64,000 bases of DNA from the NCBI GenBank assembly GCA_945902075.1, contig CAMDMA010000012.1:17557-81556 (forward strand), in the 5' to 3' direction. This document shows positions 7,749 through 17,135 of the stretch, one piece after another. A program made the position numbers and the translations under genes. A model generated the notes under the pieces. The model had not been told where the DNA came from and did not search any database. It worked only from the letters and a program-made list of their open reading frames with translations. The stretch comes from Candidatus Kuenenia stuttgartensis. Lineage in GTDB: Bacteria > Planctomycetota > Phycisphaerae > Phycisphaerales > SM1A02. The first letter of the stretch is position 1. The number at the start of each line of letters is the position of its first letter.

Positions 7749-9935
7749 TTAGCGATCCTTCTTTGGATCCTTGAACTTCTTCTTCGCGCCCCCCTGCGAC
7801 TGCTGTGAGCGCGCAAGCGCCTTCTCGTAAAGGCGCCCAAGGAAGTCCTGCTTCTTCTTACCTGCCTCCGGCTTCGCTGTGAAGTCCATTGCATCAACTT
7901 GCTTCTTGATGATGCGCCCCTCGACGATGCCGATGCACGTCGAAGTGAGGATGTACAGCGTGAGGCCGCTCGGCGCGGCATATGTCATCACCGGGAACAT
8001 GATGACCATCATCCACTTCATCATCTTCTGCTGCGAAATCTGGTCATCGGTCATATTGGCTGCCATCGGTGGCGCCATGTACTGCTGCTGAACCCAAAAC
8101 ACGATGCCCATCAGTACGGGCAACAAGTTGATTGAAGTAACGCTGAAGAAGTACAAGTTGAGTGGTGTGCCGAATACGAAGAATCGATCGGGCTGCGCGA
8201 GGTCGGCAAGGAAACTCCACCCACCGAAGTTTTGGAAGATCCCAAAGAATGCGGGCTGTTGGCGCAGTTCAAACGCAAAGAACAGCACTGCGTAGAGCGC
8301 CATCCAGATTGGCATCTGCGCGAATGTTGGCAACATGCCGCCAACGCATCCTGCTGGGCTCACACCGCGTTCGCGGAACATGCGCATCTGCTCTTGCTGC
8401 ATGCGCGCTGGATCGTCCTTGAACTTCTTCTGCAGCGAATCGAGTTCGGGCTTCATCGCCGTCATCGCGCGCGAGAAGCGCTGCATTGAGATTTGTGACT
8501 TCTTTTGTACCGGGTGCAAGACGAATCGCACAACGATGACGAGCGCGATGATTGCGAGGCCCCAGTCGAAGACCACATAGTCGTGGAGGAACGAGAGGAA
8601 CCACAGCATGCCATCGGCAAGCCACGCAAAGGTGCACCACGAGCAACACCCACTCATCAAGTAGACGATGAGATCGCCCATATTGAGTGCGGAGTACGGC
8701 TCAAGGCCATCGAGGATCTTCGGATCGAGTGGGCCTGCGAAGATGCCGATATCGAGCGTGGTTGATGCGCCCGCGGCCACATCGACGACCGGACTCCAGA
8801 GCGTGGTGAAAATGCGTTCGTCGAAACCAGTGAGCCCATTGGAAAATGCGCGGACTTCAGCGATGCTCAAAAGTTGACGCGAGGGGGACGTCGGCGGCGC
8901 ATACGGCGCGTGCACAGCAAGCGCGAAGTAGCGGTCGGTGCTGCCGAACCACGAAAGCGCATACCGACCTTCGGTGGCCACGGTGTTCGGCCATACAAGC
9001 GGATTCTGCGCTGCGATTTGCTTCGCAAAGTCGGCGCGCTCGTAGTACTGGCCATTGGCACTGACAAACGACTGCGAGGGATCGCGCTCGGGTGGATAGA
9101 GGTAACCGAAGTGAAATCGGCGAACTTCCATCATCGCGACCGGATCATGTGGCGGATCGCCTGGGCCGTAGAGAAGGATGCGCGCCTTCATCGACGCGTC
9201 GGTGAGGTTGATGATGCGCTGTTGGAGCGCGAGGTCGTAGGCCGTCGCACCGGCAACGAAGGATCGTTCGACGCGCGCGATGGCGCGGCCTGTGTCGTCA
9301 ACGATCTCGGTGACGAACGCGCCTGGCGCGGTTTCGGCCCAGACTGCGCCGAAGACATCGACCTTTGCGCCGTTGATCTGCACTTCACGCGCTGCGAAGA
9401 CTGGAATCGTGATGTTGCCGAATGGCGGCGCGTCGGCGAAGACGTACCGGAGGGAATCGGATGGCAACGCTGCAGGATCGTTCGCCGCGCGCGCACGCTT
9501 CGCCTGATCCGCTGCATCGACGGTGCCCCAGAAATCAGCAGCAACGATCCGGGTAATACCCGCGGCGTTTCCGGCGAAGGTGATTTCGAAGGGAGCAATG
9601 CTTGGATCCAATGATCCAAGCTTGGTTGGGACGGCGGGCGCGTTCATTCCGACTGGAACGCGCGCTGAGAGTTTCGCGTCGGAGGTCGTGCTCGGACTGG
9701 TCGTGCCAGCTTTGGAAGCAGCCGTGTTGGAAGCAGCAGATTCCGCGCTCGACGTCTCAGTTGTGGTTTCAACGGTCGAAACCTTCGACGCATCGATCAC
9801 AGAATCGGATTGGCCAGCCGCGATGGGAGTCTCGTTGACAGGACCACGCGCCCCACGGGCGACGAGGAACCCGACACCGACAACCACTGCGGCAAGGACG
9901 GAGGTGATGAGATAACGCTTCAGAAATGGAGACAT
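7749..9935 (-). CDS. yidC: Membrane protein insertase YidC
   Basis: Inner-membrane insertase and chaperone for membrane proteins, about 728 residues, a normal length for the Gram-negative long form. It has an N-terminal transmembrane helix (FLKRYLITSVLAAVVVGVGF), a large periplasmic domain (about 70-420) with a Ser/Thr-rich linker before it, then the conserved insertase core (WGLAIIALVIVVRFVLHPV, QMPIWMALYAVLFFAFELR and further helices). The tail is Lys-rich and would contact ribosomes. The ATG at 9935 begins MSPFLKRY; the frame is open a further 19 codons upstream. mnmE follows within 6 bp, an arrangement also found near oriC in many bacteria, but rpmH and rnpA are absent here. Confidence 0.97.
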   Translation of the reverse strand: MSPFLKRYLITSVLAAVVVGVGFLVARGARGPVNETPIAAGQSDSVIDASKVSTVETTTETSSAESAASNTAASKAGTTSPSTTSDAKLSARVPVGMNAPAVPTKLGSLDPSIAPFEITFAGNAAGITRIVAADFWGTVDAADQAKRARAANDPAALPSDSLRYVFADAPPFGNITIPVFAAREVQINGAKVDVFGAVWAETAPGAFVTEIVDDTGRAIARVERSFVAGATAYDLALQQRIINLTDASMKARILLYGPGDPPHDPVAMMEVRRFHFGYLYPPERDPSQSFVSANGQYYERADFAKQIAAQNPLVWPNTVATEGRYALSWFGSTDRYFALAVHAPYAPPTSPSRQLLSIAEVRAFSNGLTGFDERIFTTLWSPVVDVAAGASTTLDIGIFAGPLDPKILDGLEPYSALNMGDLIVYLMSGCCSWCTFAWLADGMLWFLSFLHDYVVFDWGLAIIALVIVVRFVLHPVQKKSQISMQRFSRAMTAMKPELDSLQKKFKDDPARMQQEQMRMFRERGVSPAGCVGGMLPTFAQMPIWMALYAVLFFAFELRQQPAFFGIFQNFGGWSFLADLAQPDRFFVFGTPLNLYFFSVTSINLLPVLMGIVFWVQQQYMAPPMAANMTDDQISQQKMMKWMMVIMFPVMTYAAPSGLTLYILTSTCIGIVEGRIIKKQVDAMDFTAKPEAGKKKQDFLGRLYEKALARSQQSQGGAKKKFKDPKKDR

Positions 9936-10052
9936 GCGTGTACACCGAGGAGCGCCCGACGGAAGTCCGGCAAGGCGCGAAGGGTACCGCACGAGGGCAG
10001 CTTCGGCTGATCGATCCTTCCCGGCGACACGGCGAGCGCGCCGGAGCGAAAA

Positions 10053-11048
10053 TCACTCTCCCCTTGCCAGCCGCTGCCAAAGCCAGTCGCTGAGCTGCGC
10101 GCCCTCTGCGATAAACGCTTGGATCTTCGCCTGGGTGAGCGCAATGTCGTAATCAACGCGGTGGAAGGTGAAGGTGTCCGGCGCGCCATTCTCTCCGGTT
10201 TGGAGCATGACATACGACGATCGTTTATCGCGATCGCGCGGTTGGCCGACCGAACCGGGATTGAGGATAAACCGGCAGTTGGGGAGCATTTCCTGAGCCG
10301 TCGGCGTCCATTCGCTTTGGCCCTCTTCGAAGGCAACCCAGTCGTACCGATGCTCGGATTTCCTCACGAGAGGAGAGGCTTGCGCTGCGCCCTTCGACGC
10401 ATCGCGCGCTTCCATTGCCTCGTCGATCGCGTCCATCGCCGATTCCTCAAGCAGAAATCCGGGGCAGTGGGTGTGGCCCACGATGGCACTCACTGGTTGC
10501 ATTGTGTCGTCATCCGTGCTCCGCTTCAGAACAGCGAAGTTCCGCTCCAGCTTTTTGATCCCCTGATGAATGTCATCCCCGAAGAGATATTCGTTGACCG
10601 GCTTCGATGGCGACGCATGAACGCAGATGTAGCGGCCCAGCAGCATCTTGCGCGGCGAGATGCCGTGCATGAAGTCATCTCGCTCAGCCTGCCCCGCCTT
10701 GAGCCGCTGCGTTTCAGCTGCGATCTCTTCCGGCGTGCCGGTCAGCTCCCCAAGACGGCGTGCGAGCCAAACGCCGTCCATGGTTTGTTCTCGAGTCCAG
10801 AAAACCGCTTGCGCGGCAGCCTTATTGAAGTTTGTCGGCTCGTAGATCGTGGCGAAGTCGTGGTTCCCAAGCAGAGACCACTCGCAGTGCTCGCGCACAA
10901 GATCGATGCACTCGACGGGATCGGGGCCATAGCCCACGACATCGCCAAGGCAGACCATTTTGTCGTAGCCGATCGATTTCGCGTGGGCGATGACGGCCTC
11001 GAACGCTGCGAGGTTCGCGTGGATGTCGCTGACGATGGCAATGCGCAC
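10053..11048 (-). CDS. Calcineurin-like metallophosphoesterase
   Basis: A 331-residue member of the metallophosphoesterase superfamily with all the metal-site motifs: SDIHANL at the N-terminus, GDVVGYGPDP, GNHD and, late in the chain, GHTH. The arrangement resembles YfcE/serine-threonine phosphatase-like single-domain enzymes with an insertion (about 105-190). The GTG at 11048 is preferred over an upstream TTG at 11057 because GAGG lies nine bases before it. It is followed on the same strand by yidC after a 117-bp gap and preceded by the hybrid kinase stop. Substrate unknown. Confidence 0.85.
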   Translation of the reverse strand: MRIAIVSDIHANLAAFEAVIAHAKSIGYDKMVCLGDVVGYGPDPVECIDLVREHCEWSLLGNHDFATIYEPTNFNKAAAQAVFWTREQTMDGVWLARRLGELTGTPEEIAAETQRLKAGQAERDDFMHGISPRKMLLGRYICVHASPSKPVNEYLFGDDIHQGIKKLERNFAVLKRSTDDDTMQPVSAIVGHTHCPGFLLEESAMDAIDEAMEARDASKGAAQASPLVRKSEHRYDWVAFEEGQSEWTPTAQEMLPNCRFILNPGSVGQPRDRDKRSSYVMLQTGENGAPDTFTFHRVDYDIALTQAKIQAFIAEGAQLSDWLWQRLARGE

Positions 11049-11115
11049 GCGGATCAACCTCGTTTCAAATCAAGGCAGCCCGAACGCACCGCAGCCTCCG
11101 GATTGTGTGATGCTA

Positions 11116-12693
11116 TCAAGTTCGGGCGGCGCGGATCGATTCGACCGCAGCGATGACGAATGCGCGGACAGTCTCCGCGGAAATGGGTTTCGCGAGAAAT
11201 CCCGGCTTCGCGGCGTTTGGAAGCTCGGAGATCGGCGTGGCGCTTGTGAACCGAATCGGAAGATCGGTGACTTCAAAAATCGCGAGGCCCGATCCATCCG
11301 AGAGTTGGAGATCCGCGATCACGAAGTCAAAGGGTGATGGAGCGTCAATCTGGTCGACTGTGAGTCGAGACCGAGCCTCTGCAAGCGAATGCGCGATGGT
11401 CGTGGCGACACCGGCGACATGCAAATGGTGGGCGAGTAGGCGGGCGGCGTCGCGGGAGTCATCCACGATCAGGGCACGAAGCGATGGGGTACCGCCAATG
11501 CATGCCTGTCCTGAATTGCTCCCAATGCATGCCTGTCCTGAATTGCTTGCTGAATCGCTCGCCGAATTGCTTCCGCTGGGCTGCTGGGTCCTGGATTGGA
11601 CACCTTTCACCGATGCATGCCTGTCCCGGATTGGGTTCTGGATTGCGCACCTGTCACCGATGCATGCCTGTCCTAGATTGGTGTCTGGATTGGGTTCTGG
11701 TTCTTGATCGGACCCGAGATCGGACCCCGGATTGGACCGCCTAGGTGCTGGAACCTGAAGCGCAAACACGGCGCCATGCGGCAGCCTGTTTGTGACTGAC
11801 ACATCCCCCCCAAGGAGCCGTGCGCAACGACGGACGATCGCCAATCCGAGTCCGGCACCCGCGTGGGGCGCCGAACCGCTTGTGGATCCAGTTTGCCCGG
11901 CCTTCCCTTGCTTAAATGGCTCAAACAGGTGGTCGAGGAATTCTGGCTCAATTCCCGCTCCCTCATCCGAAACGGAGATGTGCAAGAGTTCAGATGAATT
12001 TCGTGTGATTTCGACTACGATCAAACCTTGATCGCTGAACTTGATCGCATTAAGCAGAAGGTTTCCAAGGGCTTGCCCTAGGCGCGTTGGATCGGTTTCC
12101 ACCCAATCAGACGGATCGATCCCCCACCGCAGTTCGATGGACAAGCCTTTCGCGCGCGCCTGTGCCGACGCCATCGCGCAGATATCGCCGAGGAGCGCAC
12201 CGATCACAATCGGCCGCGGCTCGACACGCCATTGACCGGCGTCCGAACGAATGAGCTCGAAGAGGTCGTGCACCAGCGCGAGCCCGTGGTCACAGGTTCG
12301 CCGCATCTCCGACATGCAGGACTCCACTTCTGCGCCGGACCTCGACGGGCCGAGCATTTTGAGAAGTTGGAGGTTGGCATCAAGCGCGACAAAGGGCGCA
12401 CGGAGGTCATGGCCAAGCGCGTGGAGGAATGTCGAAAGCGTTTCTGTTGCCCGCTCGGCCTTTTCGCGAGCGATCTCAAGTTCGACCTGCCGGGTAGCGA
12501 GTTGCGCGCGCGCAGACTCAAGTTCTCGGACGAGATCCGACTGCGCCCCAAGCGCAAGCGAGAGGCGATCGACGAGCTTCTCCACCTGCTCCGCATTCAA
12601 ATGCACATTCGACCAGGCGCTTTGCGTCACTGGGTGGGCGTGGTCGTGGCTGCGGAAATCACTGGAGGGCACCGTTCGGCTCTTTGGTGACAT
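11116..12693 (-). CDS. Hybrid sensor histidine kinase with receiver domain
   Basis: A soluble hybrid kinase of about 525 residues. A coiled-coil (about 30-95) leads to the H-box HALGHDLRAPF. The ATPase domain has NLLLNAIKFS (N box), DEGAGIE (G1), FEPF and GAGLGLAI (G2). A low-complexity linker of about 100 residues follows, with repeated GQACIG words. A C-terminal receiver domain begins LRALIVDDSRD, with acceptor Asp in VIADLQLSDGSG and Lys in FLAKPIS. All key residues are present. No transmembrane segment or sensory domain is seen, so input must come through the N-terminal coiled coil or a partner. The ATG at 12693 is chosen; the frame is open to 12798 but would reach into the lpdA promoter. 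Confidence 0.92.
   Translation of the reverse strand: MSPKSRTVPSSDFRSHDHAHPVTQSAWSNVHLNAEQVEKLVDRLSLALGAQSDLVRELESARAQLATRQVELEIAREKAERATETLSTFLHALGHDLRAPFVALDANLQLLKMLGPSRSGAEVESCMSEMRRTCDHGLALVHDLFELIRSDAGQWRVEPRPIVIGALLGDICAMASAQARAKGLSIELRWGIDPSDWVETDPTRLGQALGNLLLNAIKFSDQGLIVVEITRNSSELLHISVSDEGAGIEPEFLDHLFEPFKQGKAGQTGSTSGSAPHAGAGLGLAIVRRCARLLGGDVSVTNRLPHGAVFALQVPAPRRSNPGSDLGSDQEPEPNPDTNLGQACIGDRCAIQNPIRDRHASVKGVQSRTQQPSGSNSASDSASNSGQACIGSNSGQACIGGTPSLRALIVDDSRDAARLLAHHLHVAGVATTIAHSLAEARSRLTVDQIDAPSPFDFVIADLQLSDGSGLAIFEVTDLPIRFTSATPISELPNAAKPGFLAKPISAETVRAFVIAAVESIRAART
11495..11680. repeat. Four copies of a GATGCATGCCTGTCC word inside the kinase linker
   Basis: The 15-bp core AATGCATGCCTGTCC / GATGCATGCCTGTCC starts near 11497, 11524, 11612 and 11659. 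The first two copies lie in a perfect 26-bp unit with a 27-bp period. The last two share a longer context (ACCGATGCATGCCTGTCC, then GATTG). All are in frame on the minus strand and encode the GQACIG or RHASVKG/RDRHA words that link the kinase and receiver domains. The surrounding 300 bp also repeats GGATTGG/GGTTCTGG words. Confidence 0.85.
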
Positions 12694-12800
12694 CGGCCGT
12701 GGCACGCGATCGGTTGAGCCGAATCGCCGGCCGCGGCGCCGTTCGCCGCTATTCTCTCGATCCTTCCGACCACAGAGTCCCCTTTGGAGAGGCAGCACCC

Positions 12801-14282
12801 ATGGCAGAGACCAAGCATTACGACCTCATCGTCATTGGCGGCGGACCCGGGGGCTATGTCGGCGCGATCCGCGCGGCGCAAATGGGCCTCAAAGTTTGTT
12901 GTATCGAGCGAAGCAAGCTTGGCGGAGTCTGTCTGAACTGGGGCTGCATCCCAACGAAGGCACTCCTCCACAATGCGGAGCTCTACATGGAGGCAATCCG
13001 CCACGGCAAGGACTGGGGCTTTGAAATCCCCGAAGGTGCCGTCAAGGTCGATTGGGCGAAGGTCATTGGCCGTTCGCGATCGATCACGGGCACACTGAAT
13101 GGCGGCATCGCGTTCCTCCTCAAGAAGAACAAGGTCGACCATGTCGAAGGTCACGCGAAGATCCTCAGCGGGAAGACTGCTGCTGGACCCTGCCGCGTAC
13201 AAGTCACCAAGGCCGACACCGACTACTACCACGGTACCGGTGGCGACAAGACCGCGGAGATCACTGCCGACCGCATCATGATCTCAACCGGCGCTGCGCC
13301 GAACGAACTTCCGTTTGCAAAGTCGGACGGCAAAACGATTCTGTCGAGTTACGACGCGCTCACTATTCCAAAGCAGCCAAAGTCGATGGTCATCATCGGC
13401 TCCGGCGCGATTGGCATGGAGTTCGCGTACTTCTTCAATGCGTTCGGCACGAAAGTCACCGTCGTCGAAATGCTCGATCGGATTCTTCCGAACGAGGACG
13501 AGGACATCTCCGCCGCCGCACTGCGCGCGTTCACGAAGCAAGGCATGGAGTTCAAGGTCGGCACCATGACGACCGCGATTGACAAGTCTGCTTCGGGCGC
13601 AAAGGTGACGCTCGTAAATGCGGCCGACAAGACGAAGACTGAGACCGTCGAAGCGGAGTGCGTACTCGTCGCCATCGGCGTGAAGGGGCGCTATGAAGGT
13701 CTTTGCGATGACAAACTCGGTTTGCGCATCGAGAAAAACCATATCTGGACCGATTACAAAGACAAGAAGGAACCGACGTACCAGACCTCTGTTCCTGGGG
13801 TGTATGCAGTCGGTGATTGCATCGGGCCACCGTGGCTCGCCCATGTGTCGAGCGAAGAGGCCGCTGCGTGTGTCGAGCGCTTCCTCGGGCACCACACGCT
13901 TGGCGTCGACTACTCGTCGATCCCGGGCTGCACATACTGCAATCCGCAGATCGCTTCGATCGGTATGACCGAAAAGCAGGCCAAAGAGAAGGGTCTCAAG
14001 TACAAGGTCGGCAAGTATGCGTTCAAGGGCCACGGTAAGGCAATTGCTGTCGGTGCAACCGAAGGCCTCGTGAAGATCATCGTGAGCGAGCCGTACGGCG
14101 AAATCCTCGGCGCTCACATCATCGGCGAGGACGCGTCCGAACTCATCGGCGAGATGGGACTCGCCCGTCGCGTCGAAGCAACCATTGAGGATGTCATCTC
14201 GACCGTGCACGCGCACCCCACGATGTACGAGGCGCTGCACGAGGCTGCGCTCGCGACGGAAAATCGCGCGATCCACGCGTAA
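12801..14282 (+). CDS. lpdA: Dihydrolipoyl dehydrogenase
   Basis: E3 flavoprotein of 2-oxo-acid dehydrogenase complexes, reoxidising dihydrolipoamide with NAD+. 493 residues. FAD-binding GGGPGGYVGAI and the redox-active disulfide GGVCLNWGCIPTKAL are at the N-terminus. The NAD site reads GSGAIGMEFAYFF, and the C-terminal interface has the catalytic HAHPTMYEALHEAAL. The ATG at 12801 has GGAGAGG just upstream. No E1 or E2 genes are next to it, so it stands alone as a shared E3. It is divergent from the hybrid kinase and is followed by a GC-rich hairpin. Confidence 0.97.
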   Translation: MAETKHYDLIVIGGGPGGYVGAIRAAQMGLKVCCIERSKLGGVCLNWGCIPTKALLHNAELYMEAIRHGKDWGFEIPEGAVKVDWAKVIGRSRSITGTLNGGIAFLLKKNKVDHVEGHAKILSGKTAAGPCRVQVTKADTDYYHGTGGDKTAEITADRIMISTGAAPNELPFAKSDGKTILSSYDALTIPKQPKSMVIIGSGAIGMEFAYFFNAFGTKVTVVEMLDRILPNEDEDISAAALRAFTKQGMEFKVGTMTTAIDKSASGAKVTLVNAADKTKTETVEAECVLVAIGVKGRYEGLCDDKLGLRIEKNHIWTDYKDKKEPTYQTSVPGVYAVGDCIGPPWLAHVSSEEAAACVERFLGHHTLGVDYSSIPGCTYCNPQIASIGMTEKQAKEKGLKYKVGKYAFKGHGKAIAVGATEGLVKIIVSEPYGEILGAHIIGEDASELIGEMGLARRVEATIEDVISTVHAHPTMYEALHEAALATENRAIHA

Positions 14283-14308
14283 CGACATCCGCGCATTCGC
14301 TCTCCTTT

Positions 14309-14336
14309 CGCGGCTGCGTGCGTGCACGCAGCCGCG
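14309..14336. terminator. GC-rich hairpin between convergent genes
   Basis: A perfect 11-bp stem (CGCGGCTGCGT / ACGCAGCCGCG) with a 6-nt loop lies between the end of lpdA and the end of the minus-strand phosphoesterase. There is no good U-tract on either side, so it is a weak or Rho-assisted terminator, or an mRNA 3'-end protector. Confidence 0.5.
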
Positions 14337-14342
14337 GTTCAT

Positions 14343-14948
14343 TTACGCCCGCACAAAGCCGCTAGGTGGCGTTGTGCGCAGCACATCTATAAGGTCTACA
14401 AACGCGCGCGGACGCATCGCATTGGCCTTCACATCAACTCCGACATCGAACCGCCGCGCGAGCGACACCCCGTGACCATGCACATGTCCGTGTAAATGGA
14501 AACCGCCATTCGGTCGACCCTGCCACTGGTCGATCGGATAATGAAAGAGCACCACGCGCTCATCGACCCCCGCGATTCCCCGCGCGCTCACAATGTCTTC
14601 CACAGACTCAAACATCGCATCAAACTTTGCCTCGCCGAGCGGATCGTGATTTCCGCGGATCAGCACAATCCGCTTGCAGGCGATTCGATCACGCAGTGCT
14701 GCCGCGCGCGAAAGATCATCGCGCTCCCATCCCCGAGCCGAAGCCTTCACCACGAAATCGCCGAGGTGAAGCAAAATGTCCTTTGGTTCAACAACGGCAT
14801 TGATCGCTCCAATCAGCGCGTCGTCCATCTCGTCCACGGAGGCGAAGGGCCGCGCGAATATGTCGCGTGCAGCGTCGTGGCCAAAGTGCGTGTCCGCGGT
14901 CACAAAGATCCGCCGCTCCGTCTTCACGAGGTCCTTCGCGGTCGACAT
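14343..14948 (-). CDS. Metallophosphoesterase, YfcE-like short form
   Basis: A 201-residue calcineurin-like phosphoesterase. Motifs in order: TADTHFGHDAARD (metal 1, with the extra FGH seen in the 'DTHFGH' phage-type group), LHLGDFV, IRGNHDPLG and LHGHVHGHG. The ATG at 14948 is clear. It is convergent with lpdA and divergent from the fucosidase gene, with only 42 bp between the two start codons, so the two promoters overlap. Substrate unknown; not related in detail to the larger phosphoesterase at 10 kb. Confidence 0.85.
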   Translation of the reverse strand: MSTAKDLVKTERRIFVTADTHFGHDAARDIFARPFASVDEMDDALIGAINAVVEPKDILLHLGDFVVKASARGWERDDLSRAAALRDRIACKRIVLIRGNHDPLGEAKFDAMFESVEDIVSARGIAGVDERVVLFHYPIDQWQGRPNGGFHLHGHVHGHGVSLARRFDVGVDVKANAMRPRAFVDLIDVLRTTPPSGFVRA

Positions 14949-14990
14949 GGGTGAAAGGTAGCCGACTCAGAGCCGCAGTACAGTGCGTTG

Positions 14991-17135
14991 ATGAAGCAAC
15001 GAGCACTCCTCGCAGCATCCGTGCTTACCGTCACCGCCTGCGCCTCCACGGCCACGAAACAGGAAACCTCACAAGACACGACGCCCGTCGCCATCGCGGA
15101 ACTTCCGCGCTACGGCGGCGTCAACCTCGTCAATGAGACACCCGCTGAGCATGACGCGCGCATGCAGTGGTTCCGCGATGCGAAGTTTGGCATGTTTATC
15201 CACTGGGGCGCGTATTCAACCGCTGGTGGCGAGTGGAACGGTCGCCGCGTGCCGGGGATCGGCGAGTGGCTTCTTTCCAATGCGCAGATCAAGCCCGAGG
15301 ACTACGCAGTGCTCGGTTCGCAATTCAATCCCGTGAAGTTTGATGCGAAGCGTTGGGTCGCGATCGCGAAGGACGCTGGGATGAAGTACATCGTCATCAC
15401 CTCGAAGCATCACGATGGCTTCTGCCTTTGGAACTCCGCATTCACGGACTGGGACGTTGGAAACTCGGCCTTTGCGCCGCGCGATCCACTGAAGGAACTC
15501 GCAGACGCCTGCTCCGAATCAGGCATTCGGCTTTGCTTCTACCACTCGATCATGGACTGGAATCATCCAGACTATCTTCCGCGTCGCGCGTGGGATACAC
15601 GTTCGAGCGTGGGCGCGGACTACCAGCGCTACATCGCGTACATGAAGAGTCAACTCAAGGAGCTCACATCGGGCAAGTACGGCGATGTTGGCATTCTTTG
15701 GTTCGACGGCGAGTGGGAGGGCACGTGGACACATGAGATGGGCAAGGACCTTTACGACTACTGCCGCGCGCTCGACAAGGACATCATCGTCAACAACCGC
15801 GTCGACACCGGCCGCTCGGGTATGGAGGGCATCACGCGCGAGGGCGACTATCGCGGCGACTACGGTACGCCCGAGCAGCAGATCCCAGCGACCGGCCTCC
15901 CCGCAGGCGTTGATTGGGAAACCTGCATGACGATGAACGATACGTGGGGCTACAAGCGTTTCGACAACAACTGGAAGTCGAGCGAGGATCTTGTGCGCAA
16001 GCTCGTTGATATCGCATCGAAGGGCGGCAACTTTCTGCTCAATGTCGGGCCGACCGGCGAGGGAGAGATCCCCGCACCGAGCATCGGTCGTCTCGAGGCG
16101 GTGGGTCGATGGATGCAGAAAAATGCGATGTCGATCTACGGCACGCAGGCGAATCCGTTTCCGGAGCCGCCCGCGTGGGGGCGTGTCACGCGTGCGGTGA
16201 TGGCCGATGGACACGATCGGCTCTATCTCCACGTGTTTGACTGGCCGAAAGATGGAAAACTCCGGCTCTCAGGCTTACTGAGCGAACCGCGTTCGGTGCA
16301 GATGCTCGGACAGCGCACCCGGAACCTGTGGACATTCGAACGCGATGGCGACACGCTTGTCTTCAATCTTCCGCCGAAGCCACTTGATGAAGTGTGCACG
16401 GTGGTTGCTGTCGACCTCGCCGATCCGCTCGCCGTTGCGGAACTACCGGTGATCGACGCGCCGGACGACAAGTTTGTGGGCATGATGCTGGTTGCTGTCA
16501 CGCAACCAGCGGGCCGCGTCACCTATCGCTACACGACCGATGGTTCTGATCCGACATCAGAAAGCCGCGCGGCTGGCGGCTCGATTCCGCTCAGCGAAAC
16601 CACCACGGTGCAGGTGCGTGGCTTCCTCGGCGAGCGCGCGGTGACGCGTGTGGTGTCGCGCACATTCACTGAGCTCACAGTTCTCCCTGCGGTCCAAACG
16701 CTGAAGGCCGATCCGGGCATCGCGTTCCGCGCGTATGAGGTCAGCGAAGGAATAAAATCGTGCGCGGAGATCAGCGGATCGAAGTTGGTGCGCGAGGGTG
16801 TCGCTGAAGTTCCCACGGAAGCACTAAAGCCGCGCGAAGAATTTTTCGGGCTCATCATCAACGGCTTCATCGAAGCGCCCCAAACCGGTCTCTACCGCTT
16901 CTTTGTCGACTCCGATGATGGCAGCACCATGTCGGTGCAAGGCGCGCTTGTCGTCGACAACGATGGACTTCACAGCGCCACCGAGAAATCGGGTGCGATC
17001 GCGCTCGAGAAGGGACTTCACCCATTCGAGATCCGCATGCTTGAGGCAGCCGGACAAGACCTCCTGCGCGTGTCGTGGATCGCACCGGGCATGGCACGGA
17101 AGTCCGTCGTCCCAGCGAAGGCGTATTTCCACTGA
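14991..17135 (+). CDS. Secreted alpha-L-fucosidase (GH29) with PA14 domain, lipoprotein
   Basis: 714 residues. The signal peptide ends in a lipobox-like TVTAC (Cys17). A GH29 catalytic barrel (about 45-375) has the classic FGMFIHWGAYS and ITSKHHDGF segments and the nucleophile region GILWFDGEWE. GGNFLLNVGPTGEGEIP marks the end of the catalytic domain. A beta-sandwich follows, then a chitobiase-like segment (YRYTTDGSDPT, about 510-560) and a C-terminal PA14-type domain (about 590-714). It should remove alpha-linked fucose from glycans outside the cytoplasm. ATG 14991 preferred over a TTG one codon upstream. The downstream transporter frame overlaps its 3' end. Confidence 0.94.
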   Translation: MKQRALLAASVLTVTACASTATKQETSQDTTPVAIAELPRYGGVNLVNETPAEHDARMQWFRDAKFGMFIHWGAYSTAGGEWNGRRVPGIGEWLLSNAQIKPEDYAVLGSQFNPVKFDAKRWVAIAKDAGMKYIVITSKHHDGFCLWNSAFTDWDVGNSAFAPRDPLKELADACSESGIRLCFYHSIMDWNHPDYLPRRAWDTRSSVGADYQRYIAYMKSQLKELTSGKYGDVGILWFDGEWEGTWTHEMGKDLYDYCRALDKDIIVNNRVDTGRSGMEGITREGDYRGDYGTPEQQIPATGLPAGVDWETCMTMNDTWGYKRFDNNWKSSEDLVRKLVDIASKGGNFLLNVGPTGEGEIPAPSIGRLEAVGRWMQKNAMSIYGTQANPFPEPPAWGRVTRAVMADGHDRLYLHVFDWPKDGKLRLSGLLSEPRSVQMLGQRTRNLWTFERDGDTLVFNLPPKPLDEVCTVVAVDLADPLAVAELPVIDAPDDKFVGMMLVAVTQPAGRVTYRYTTDGSDPTSESRAAGGSIPLSETTTVQVRGFLGERAVTRVVSRTFTELTVLPAVQTLKADPGIAFRAYEVSEGIKSCAEISGSKLVREGVAEVPTEALKPREEFFGLIINGFIEAPQTGLYRFFVDSDDGSTMSVQGALVVDNDGLHSATEKSGAIALEKGLHPFEIRMLEAAGQDLLRVSWIAPGMARKSVVPAKAYFH

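Noticed and set aside
11495..11680. CRISPR-like array
   Set aside because: Only four copies with irregular spacing, all in frame within a kinase linker; no Cas genes in the window.
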